From positions 1 through 64,000 of the forward strand of contig CAYPYX010000005.1 in the NCBI GenBank assembly GCA_964415065.1: a stretch of 64,000 bases of DNA. Direction: 5' to 3'. The stretch is from VMCP01 sp964415065 (lineage in GTDB: Bacteria > Bacteroidota > Bacteroidia > NS11-12g > UBA955). Made by a program: the position numbers and the translations under genes. The notes under the pieces were generated by a model. The model was not told the DNA's origin. It saw only the letters and a program-made list of their open reading frames with translations, and searched no databases. This document shows, piece by piece, positions 36,703 through 43,287 of the stretch (position 1 is the first letter of the stretch; every line of letters starts with the position of its first letter).

Positions 36703-37221
36703 TTAAGGCTTAGGAAGAACCTCTCCGCACTGCTTGCAGGTTCTCATTTCCTCAGAAGCGTAAAATGCGTCAAAGTGTGAAATAAAATCCGTTTCTATAT
36801 TCTTTAATTCAAAATACACTTCATGTAATTTGTTGTTGCACTTTTCGCAAAACCACAATAATCCATCTTTGTACCCTTTTCCTTCGCGAATGCGCTCCAC
36901 AACTAAACCAATACTGCCCGCAGTTCTAGCTGGTGAATGGGGAATTCCTCCAGGCAACAAAAACATATCTCCTGCTTTTAGTTGAACATCACGACGCACC
37001 CCATCTTCTTGAATACGAACCGTAATTTCACCTTCCAATTGATAAAATAACTCTTCCGTTTCGTTGTAATGATAATCTCTTCGTCCATTAGGTCCGGCAA
37101 CTACCATTACTATGTAATCACTGCCCTCAGGATACAAATTTTTATTGGCAACAGGTGGCTTCAACAAATGGCGGTTTTCATCAATCCATTTTTGCAAATT
37201 GAAAGGGGCTCTTACTGGCAT
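36703..37221 (-). CDS. nbaC: 3-hydroxyanthranilate 3,4-dioxygenase
   Basis: A 172-residue cupin enzyme that opens the ring of 3-hydroxyanthranilate in the kynurenine pathway, leading to quinolinate and NAD. The catalytic iron ligands H51, E57 and H95 are in DYHYNETEELF and LPGGIPHSP, and the C-terminal rubredoxin-like metal site of the bacterial enzyme is complete (C125, C128, C162, C165). Length and residue numbering match characterised bacterial enzymes closely. The other kynurenine-pathway genes are not in the window. A TACATTTG box lies 28 nt upstream. Confidence 0.95.
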   Translation of the reverse strand: MPVRAPFNLQKWIDENRHLLKPPVANKNLYPEGSDYIVMVVAGPNGRRDYHYNETEELFYQLEGEITVRIQEDGVRRDVQLKAGDMFLLPGGIPHSPARTAGSIGLVVERIREGKGYKDGLLWFCEKCNNKLHEVYFELKNIETDFISHFDAFYASEEMRTCKQCGEVLPKP

Positions 37222-37249
37222 GACTTTTACAAATTAGTGGCTACAACCA

Positions 37250-37257
37250 CAAATGTA
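37250..37257 (-). promoter_or_regulatory. -7 promoter element for the dioxygenase gene
   Basis: TACATTTG on the minus strand, 28 nt before the ATG at 37221, followed by a short GTGG/CCAC inverted repeat. It shares the 105-bp divergent gap with the purF promoter. Confidence 0.5.
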
Positions 37258-37308
37258 CAATAAATAAGTAAAAATCATTTTTAACAAGGCAATTTGAAGG
37301 GTAATGCG

Positions 37309-37316
37309 TAAATTTG
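37309..37316 (+). promoter_or_regulatory. -7 promoter element for the PurF-type gene
   Basis: TAAATTTG followed by CACTTCCAAC, then ATG at 37327: a 10-nt gap. Confidence 0.6.
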
Positions 37317-37326
37317 CACTTCCAAC

Positions 37327-39219
37327 ATGAGTGACGCAATCAAGCACGAATGTGGGGTGGCATTCATTCGCCTCAAAAAACCCCTAAACTACTACCACGA
37401 AAAATACGGTACCTATTGGTATGGACTGCATAAACTGCAGTTCCTTATGACGAAACAGCTCAATCGCGGACAAGATGGTGCCGGGATCGGTGTGATAAAA
37501 CTCGACCCACACTACGGAGATCGATACTTAGCACGCCAAAGATCCGCCACTAAAACAGCATTGAGCGATATTTTCGACAATGTTGCCTCCGCACTGAAAG
37601 AGATCCCACAAGAATACCAAAACGATCTGGAATACCTGAAAAAACACTATCCCTATGCAGGAGAAATGCTTTTAGGTCACCTTCGTTATGGTACTTATGG
37701 CGGAAATTCAATCGAAAATATTCACCCTTTTCTTCGCCAAAACAACTGGATGGCTCGAAATCTCATGTTGGCTGGTAACTACAACATTACCAATACCGAA
37801 GAGCTTTTTCAACAGTTAATCGAACTAGGACAACAACCCAAAGAAAAGAGTGATAACGTTTTGATGCTTGAAAAAATCGGGCATTTTATTGACGAAGAAA
37901 ATCAACGATTATTCTCCATTTTAAAAGCCCAAGGTTTGAGTAACCTTGAAATAACGGAGAAAATCAAACAGGAAATTTCCATTTCTCGAATTTTAAAACG
38001 CAGCTTCAAGAACATCGATGGTGGTTTCAATATGATTGGTATGCTCGGTCATGGAGATGCTTTTATTATTCGTGATCCTGCCGGAATTCGTCCTTCTCAT
38101 TACTATGCCGACGACGAAGTTGTTGTGGTAGCGAGTGAAAGAGCCGCCATCCAAATGGCATTTAATGTGTATCCTGAAGACGTAAAAGAATTGGGTCCAG
38201 GTAATGCCTTAATTGTTAAAAAAGACGGGTCATTTTCCGAAGAAAATATTATCGAACCTATTGAGCGAAAGAGTTGCAGCTTTGAACGAATATACTTTTC
38301 ACGCGGAAACGATCAATCCATTTATGCGGAACGCAAAGAATTAGGAAGATTATTGGCTAAACCGGTAATGGATTATCTAGGTAATGATTTGGTAAATACC
38401 GTATTTAGCTATGTTCCAAACACCGCTTCAACCAGTTTTTACGGCTTAATTGATGGAATTCATGAAATTCGAAGAACCATTCAAGCTGAAGCTTTAAAAC
38501 AAATAGACGTTCAAAAAAATCCCGAAAAAGTAGACGAAATCCTTTCTTGGCGTCCACGAAGAGAAAAAATCCTCGTTAAAGACGTTAAAATGAGAACCTT
38601 CATCACCAACGACAGTGAACGGGAAGATTTAGTTGGTCACGTTTACGATATTACCTATGGAGTGGTAAAATCGTGGACAGATACCCTGGTTATCATGGAT
38701 GATTCTGTAGTTCGAGGCACAACTTTGAGAACCAGTATTTTGAAAATATTGGATCGTTTAGAACCCAAAAGAATTATACTCGTAAGTTCCGCACCACAAA
38801 TCCGATACCCAGATTGTTACGGCATCGACATGAGTAAATTGGGTGATTTTGCCGCATTCCAAGCTGCAATTTCCATCCATAAAGAACAAGGAAACGAAAA
38901 TCTAATTAAAACTATATACGAAAACGCGAAAGCAGAATTGGAAAAACCCAATCATCTTCAACGAAATGTAGTTAAGGATTTATACGCACCATTGAACGAC
39001 TTGGATATATCTAAACGCGTTGCGGAAATGGTTAAACCCAAAGATATACGATACGAATTCGATATTCTTTTCCAAACTGTTGATAATTTGCATCAGGCTT
39101 GTCCAAATGATACCGGCGATTGGTACTTCACAGGTGATTACCCAACTCCTGGGGGCGTAGCCGTAGCCAATCGAGCTTTTGTATATTTTTACGAAGGAAG
39201 AAAAGAACGAGCGTATTAA
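37327..39219 (+). CDS. purF: amidophosphoribosyltransferase, long Bacteroidota form
   Basis: A 630-residue class II glutamine amidotransferase fused to a phosphoribosyltransferase; it should make phosphoribosylamine, the first step of purine synthesis. The nucleophile is Cys9 in HECGVAF (a short propeptide would be removed), with RGQDGAGIG and HLRYGTYG as glutaminase blocks. The PRPP-binding loop is TLVIMDDSVVRGTTL. It is about 130-150 residues longer than canonical PurF; the extra sequence is spread through the glutaminase half (e.g. KLQFLMTKQL, EKSDNVLMLEKIGHF). Bacteroidota often carry both a short PurF and this long form, so it could be a paralogue with a distinct role. A single gene with its own promoter. 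Confidence 0.88.
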   Translation: MSDAIKHECGVAFIRLKKPLNYYHEKYGTYWYGLHKLQFLMTKQLNRGQDGAGIGVIKLDPHYGDRYLARQRSATKTALSDIFDNVASALKEIPQEYQNDLEYLKKHYPYAGEMLLGHLRYGTYGGNSIENIHPFLRQNNWMARNLMLAGNYNITNTEELFQQLIELGQQPKEKSDNVLMLEKIGHFIDEENQRLFSILKAQGLSNLEITEKIKQEISISRILKRSFKNIDGGFNMIGMLGHGDAFIIRDPAGIRPSHYYADDEVVVVASERAAIQMAFNVYPEDVKELGPGNALIVKKDGSFSEENIIEPIERKSCSFERIYFSRGNDQSIYAERKELGRLLAKPVMDYLGNDLVNTVFSYVPNTASTSFYGLIDGIHEIRRTIQAEALKQIDVQKNPEKVDEILSWRPRREKILVKDVKMRTFITNDSEREDLVGHVYDITYGVVKSWTDTLVIMDDSVVRGTTLRTSILKILDRLEPKRIILVSSAPQIRYPDCYGIDMSKLGDFAAFQAAISIHKEQGNENLIKTIYENAKAELEKPNHLQRNVVKDLYAPLNDLDISKRVAEMVKPKDIRYEFDILFQTVDNLHQACPNDTGDWYFTGDYPTPGGVAVANRAFVYFYEGRKERAY

Positions 39220-39231
39220 TTGAAAAACGTA

Positions 39232-39239
39232 TAAATTTG
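39232..39239 (+). promoter_or_regulatory. -7 element 4 nt before the frr start codon
   Basis: TAAATTTG, CAGC, ATG at 39244. The box begins 13 nt after the purF stop, so frr has its own promoter and a predicted leaderless mRNA. Confidence 0.65.
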
Positions 39240-39243
39240 CAGC

Positions 39244-39804
39244 ATGAGTAGTGTTAACGAAATCATCGAAAATCTGAAATCTCAACTCGAAAAAAACCTT
39301 TCACATACATCCGCTGAATTCCACAGAATCCGCGCTGGTAAAGCATCTCCAGATATGCTTGACTCCGTTTTCGTAGAATACTATGGAGCTCAAACACCTT
39401 TGGCTCAGGTAGCCAATGTTAATACTCCAGATGCAAGAACTCTGATGATTCAGCCTTGGGATAAATCGCTAATTCGTCCAATTGAAACAGCTATCATCAA
39501 TTCAAATTTGGGTTATGCTCCTCAAAATGATGGTGAATTCATTCGTATAAGTATCCCTCCAGTTACTGAAGATCGCCGTAAAGAATTAGTGAAACGCGCA
39601 AAATCCGAGGCAGATAATTCTAAAGTAGGAATTCGCAACTACAGAAAAGATGCAAACGAAAAAATTCGTAAGCTCAAAGCAGATGGTGTTAGCGAAGACG
39701 AAATGGCAGAAGGTGAAGACCGTGTTCAAAAATTAATCGACGCATACATCAAAAAAACCGACGATTTATTTACCAATAAGGAAAAGGAAATCATGACGGT
39801 TTGA
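39244..39804 (+). CDS. frr: ribosome recycling factor
   Basis: The 186-residue factor that, with EF-G, splits the post-termination ribosome. It shows the family's long helical bundle: FHRIRAGKASPDMLDSVFVEYYG at the start and RRKELVKRAKSEADNSKVGIRNYRKDANEKIRKL in the C-terminal half. Normal length. In many bacteria frr follows pyrH; here it follows purF with its own promoter. Its stop region overlaps the end of the convergent purK gene by 14 bp. Confidence 0.97.
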   Translation: MSSVNEIIENLKSQLEKNLSHTSAEFHRIRAGKASPDMLDSVFVEYYGAQTPLAQVANVNTPDARTLMIQPWDKSLIRPIETAIINSNLGYAPQNDGEFIRISIPPVTEDRRKELVKRAKSEADNSKVGIRNYRKDANEKIRKLKADGVSEDEMAEGEDRVQKLIDAYIKKTDDLFTNKEKEIMTV

Positions 39805-40948
39805 TCAGGATTTCATTCTTGATCTTTTCCGCCTTCTCCAATAATTCTTCTAAACTCGACGCCGTTACTGTTATATGTCCTAGCTTCCGATCGGGACGTG
39901 TTTCCGTTTTGCCATACATGTGAATATATACATCGTTTCTTTGCTCCCATTCTACAGCATTCGCTAAAAAATATTTACCCGAAATTCCCTCAGGACCCAC
40001 TACATTTATCATGGCACTGGGTTGTAATAATTCTGTAGATCCCAATTCACGCCCTAACAATATTCGATTCAACTGCGCAAATTGGCTGGTAGCACAGCCT
40101 TCTATGGTATGATGTCCACTATTATGTGGCCTTGGAGCCATTTCATTAACCCAAATTTCTCCGTCGGCCGTTATAAATAATTCAACTGCAAAAAGTCCCG
40201 GAGATCCCAAGCTTTTTACGGCTTTCAAAGCAATTTCGCGAGATTGATTCTCTATCTCTTCAGATACCTGAGCCGGCGAATATAAAAATTCAACTAAATT
40301 GCTCTTGGGATTAAAGTACATCTCAATCGAAGGGTACGTTACCATATTGCCCATTTGATCTACCGCCACAATCACCGCCAATTCCAATACATCAGCAACA
40401 AACTGTTCGAGCAAAACTTCGCCCTCAAACGGATAAAGTCCCGATTCCAGATCTGATTTCTGAACGATTTGCACTCCTTTTCCGTCGTAACCACCTGTGC
40501 GTGCCTTAACCACTACTTTGTCGCCCTTTAATTCGTTCAGAATTTCTTTCGGGGGATGGGATTTCGTGTTAACCAAAACAAATGGTGCTGTGGGAATACC
40601 ATGATTTCGATAAAACAACTTCTGAACGCCTTTATCTTGAATGGTTTTCAGTACCGATGGTTTGGGAATAATGATTTTCCCTTCTTTCTCTAATTCCACT
40701 AAAGTATCTACACCTATATGTTCAATTTCCCAAGTAATAACATCTGAAACGGATGCCAATTTTCTTAAATCTACATCATTTTTTAAACTGCCAATCAACA
40801 AATCATCGGCAAATGGCTGGGCTGGACAATCCTCAGAGCCTTCTAAAACGGTGTAATGAACTTCTGGACTATCCAACGATGCTGCTTGTAACAACATCAT
40901 TCCCAATTGTCCGCCACCTATGATTCCGATGTTTTTTGGAGTTTGCAT
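39791..40948 (-). CDS. purK: 5-(carboxyamino)imidazole ribonucleotide synthase
   Basis: A 385-residue ATP-grasp enzyme that carboxylates AIR to N5-CAIR in purine synthesis. N-terminal nucleotide-like fold (IGIIGGGQLGMMLLQAA), ATP-grasp core (VVVKARTGGYDGKGVQIV, FVADVLELAVIVAVD) and the metal-binding end (LFAVELFITADGEIWVNEMAPRPHNSGHHTIEGC) are all present. The promoter is 4 nt from the ATG (40953-40960, minus strand), so the mRNA is probably leaderless. No purE is adjacent. It overlaps frr tail to tail by 14 bp. Confidence 0.97.
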   Translation of the reverse strand: MQTPKNIGIIGGGQLGMMLLQAASLDSPEVHYTVLEGSEDCPAQPFADDLLIGSLKNDVDLRKLASVSDVITWEIEHIGVDTLVELEKEGKIIIPKPSVLKTIQDKGVQKLFYRNHGIPTAPFVLVNTKSHPPKEILNELKGDKVVVKARTGGYDGKGVQIVQKSDLESGLYPFEGEVLLEQFVADVLELAVIVAVDQMGNMVTYPSIEMYFNPKSNLVEFLYSPAQVSEEIENQSREIALKAVKSLGSPGLFAVELFITADGEIWVNEMAPRPHNSGHHTIEGCATSQFAQLNRILLGRELGSTELLQPSAMINVVGPEGISGKYFLANAVEWEQRNDVYIHMYGKTETRPDRKLGHITVTASSLEELLEKAEKIKNEILIKPS

Positions 40949-40952
40949 AGTG

Positions 40953-40981
40953 CAAAATTAAGATGTAATTTCGTATCTTCG
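40953..40981. promoter_or_regulatory. compact divergent promoter pair, purK and CNNM-type gene
   Basis: Minus strand: TAATTTTG at 40953-40960, 4 nt before the purK ATG. Plus strand: TATCTTCG at 40974-40981 (one mismatch), 6 nt before the ATG at 40988. The whole intergenic space is 39 bp, so both -33 regions must lie inside or beyond the partner's -7 box. Confidence 0.55.
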
Positions 40982-40987
40982 AATAAT

Positions 40988-42286
40988 ATGGCAGACCCCC
41001 TCTCGGTACCCCTATTGCAAATTGCAGTCCAATCACCCAACCTAAATAACTGGCTTACTGTTGTTTTATGCCTAATTACCATTGGTTTTTTTTCGGGAAT
41101 GGAAATAGCATTTATTTCTGCAAACAAACTTAGAATTGAATTAAAAAGTAAAAAAGGCAGCTTGGGAGGTAAAGCATTAGCACGGTACATAAAAAAGCCC
41201 AACGAATTTATTAGCATAGTTTTAGTAGCAACAAATTTGGCCTTAGTTGTTTATGGAATTGCGATGGGCGATATCTTTAACTACTACTTAACCCAGTTTT
41301 TTGATAGTACTGTAATTGTTTTTTTATTAACCACTATACTTTCTACCTTACTAGTGCTCATAACAGCGGAGTACATCCCTAAAACATTATTTAAACTTCA
41401 AGCTGATAGCCTGATTTTTGCATTCGCACCGGCATTTCGAGTAGCCCATGTTCTGTTGTGGCCTTTGATTTTATTGACCAAATTTCTTTCATCATTGGTA
41501 TTGCGCGTATTTACAAAAACAGAAGTTACAGAAGAAACACCTGTTTTCTCTAAAGTAGATCTAGATAATTATATCAGTTCCATTGAAAATTCAAATACGT
41601 CAGATAATCAAGAAATCGACACCGAAGCTTTTCGGAATGCACTGGACTTTTCAGATGTCGTTGCAAAAGATTTGATGATTCCGAGAACCGAAATTATTGC
41701 TTTGGATGTAACTACGCCTTTAGAGGTTCTCAAACAAAAATTTATTGAAACTCAATTATCTCGAATTCTAATTTTTCGAAATTCAATTGAAAACATCATT
41801 GGATTTGTACATCACAGCGATCTATTTCATCATCCCGAAAAAATATCCAGTATTTTGCATCCCGTTATCCTGGTTAGCGAAACCTTAGAAGCCCACGATT
41901 TATTACGTCGATTCATACAGGAACGCAAAAGTTTGGCCGTAGTGGTCGATGAATTTGGAGGCACCGCAGGTATTGCTACCATTGAAGATGTTATCGAAGA
42001 GATTTTTGGTGAAATTAAAGATGAATTCGATACCGAAGATGCTAATGAAGTTGTACTAGGTGAAAATCACTATCGCTTCTCATCTCGATTGGAAATTGAC
42101 TATCTAAATGAAAAATACGGTTTGCATTTAACCGAAGGTGATTACAACACCCTTGGAGGTTTTATTATTTACTTCGCCGAACGAATTCCTTCTACGGGGG
42201 ATGTTGTTCGCCATGAAAATTTGGAATTTACCATTCGTAAAATGAAGGGTGCAAAAATTGAAGAAGTAGAAATGAAAGTGTATTAA
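40988..42286 (+). CDS. CNNM/CorC-type membrane protein with CBS domains
   Basis: A 432-residue inner-membrane protein often labelled hemolysin-family. Four hydrophobic segments of the DUF21/CNNM domain (about residues 10-180, with GFFSGMEIAFISANKLRIE as the signature), a CBS pair (about 215-345: AKDLMIPRTEIIALD, and SLAVVVDEFGGTAGIATIEDVIEEIFGEI), and a C-terminal CorC/HlyC domain (RFSSRLEIDYLNEKYGL, TLGGFIIY). Relatives are linked to magnesium or sodium transport; a haemolytic role is not implied. The frame is open from 40907 but overlaps purK; ATG 40988 right after a -7-like box is the better start. Confidence 0.92.
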   Translation: MADPLSVPLLQIAVQSPNLNNWLTVVLCLITIGFFSGMEIAFISANKLRIELKSKKGSLGGKALARYIKKPNEFISIVLVATNLALVVYGIAMGDIFNYYLTQFFDSTVIVFLLTTILSTLLVLITAEYIPKTLFKLQADSLIFAFAPAFRVAHVLLWPLILLTKFLSSLVLRVFTKTEVTEETPVFSKVDLDNYISSIENSNTSDNQEIDTEAFRNALDFSDVVAKDLMIPRTEIIALDVTTPLEVLKQKFIETQLSRILIFRNSIENIIGFVHHSDLFHHPEKISSILHPVILVSETLEAHDLLRRFIQERKSLAVVVDEFGGTAGIATIEDVIEEIFGEIKDEFDTEDANEVVLGENHYRFSSRLEIDYLNEKYGLHLTEGDYNTLGGFIIYFAERIPSTGDVVRHENLEFTIRKMKGAKIEEVEMKVY

Positions 42287-42301
42287 TACATCAAATCGAG
42301 A

Positions 42302-43189
42302 TTAATCTACTTTATACGAATCTATGGTGTAAGCTCCAATTACACCAAATACACTTCCTAAATTCCCTTGAACCCGCGTAGGTGTTTGAATGATTGAACT
42401 CTGTTGCCATAAATGAGCATTTCTCGAGTTATAATAACTAAACAAGTCTTCACAGATATTCTCAATAAAGATGGTTGTGGATAGTATTAACTCATTTCCT
42501 TTCAAATTTGGAACTCGCTCGTATACTACAAAATCGCTCTTCAAACCGTTAAATGTTTCATCAGAAAATAAAATTTCCTTGGTGGCATAACTGTTGTAAA
42601 TGTTTCGCACAAAAGGGAGTTCATCGCCTGCAATGGAAATGTGTTCAACAAAATCCATACTATCTCCATTATCTAAATAGCGTCTTCGATTTTGCTTCAA
42701 ATAAATACGATAAAAGTTATCGGTGTAGGCACTGTCCTTGAAGGTAATACGATATGCTCGAGTAGGTCCCACAAAACCTATAGTAGTATTATACTTCACC
42801 ACTTTTTGTATTTTAAGAGAATTTGGAACCTTAATTCGCTTGGAAATTTTTCCAGAAGCCACCGTAATATCCACCAAAACGCTATCGTTAAAATTCACTT
42901 CACAGTTTGCCTTGTATTTGCCCGAATTTCTACCCAAAAGAGACCAACGTTTGCCTTTGTTCGAATTAAATAACTCAACCACGGCATCGTCAATAAACTG
43001 TGTCGGTTCCGTTATTCCACTCACTCTACCTACTTGAACTGAAGCCATGCTATCCGGACAAATAAAGGCATGTACAAATAAGGCTTGTATTTTGGGGATG
43101 TTATCCCCACCATCTATTTTCCGCACACACGAAGTATTGCATAACATCACTCCAAAAATCATCCATATCGTTTTAAAAAGGGTACTCAT
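42302..43189 (-). CDS. DUF4249 lipoprotein, partner of the second receptor pair
   Basis: A 295-residue predicted lipoprotein (MSTLFKTIWMIFGVMLCNTSC, lipidated Cys near residue 21). Like the protein at 15050-15952 it shows an early FVHAFICPDSMASVQVGRVSGIT strand and a C-terminal domain ending on FGVIGAYTID. The two are only distantly similar in sequence, so I call family by context and pattern. Downstream of its receptor with a short gap. Three in-frame ATG codons (43231, 43210, 43189) lie 21 bp apart in a tandem repeat; I choose 43189 since it directly precedes the signal peptide. Confidence 0.82.
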   Translation of the reverse strand: MSTLFKTIWMIFGVMLCNTSCVRKIDGGDNIPKIQALFVHAFICPDSMASVQVGRVSGITEPTQFIDDAVVELFNSNKGKRWSLLGRNSGKYKANCEVNFNDSVLVDITVASGKISKRIKVPNSLKIQKVVKYNTTIGFVGPTRAYRITFKDSAYTDNFYRIYLKQNRRRYLDNGDSMDFVEHISIAGDELPFVRNIYNSYATKEILFSDETFNGLKSDFVVYERVPNLKGNELILSTTIFIENICEDLFSYYNSRNAHLWQQSSIIQTPTRVQGNLGSVFGVIGAYTIDSYKVD

Positions 43190-43231
43190 CTCCCAAAATC
43201 GAACTCTCATCTCTCGAAATCGACCTCTCAT
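43185..43231 (-). repeat. 21-bp tandem repeat carrying three in-frame start codons
   Basis: CTCAT (ATGAG on the coding strand) recurs at 43185, 43206 and 43227, exactly 21 bp apart, with similar sequence between (CTCCCAAAATCGAA, CTCTCGAAATCGAC). Each copy offers an ATG in the same frame of the DUF4249 gene, seven codons apart. Confidence 0.7.
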
Positions 43232-43287
43232 CCCCCGCGAAAGAGAAAAATACAGGACTCGATATAATGATATCAATTTCATACTAT

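Noticed and set aside
23468..37221. Functional link between MbnH-type kynurenine formation and the 3-hydroxyanthranilate dioxygenase
   Set aside because: MbnH acts on a tryptophan inside a protein, the dioxygenase on a free metabolite; the genes are 10 kb apart and in different operons.
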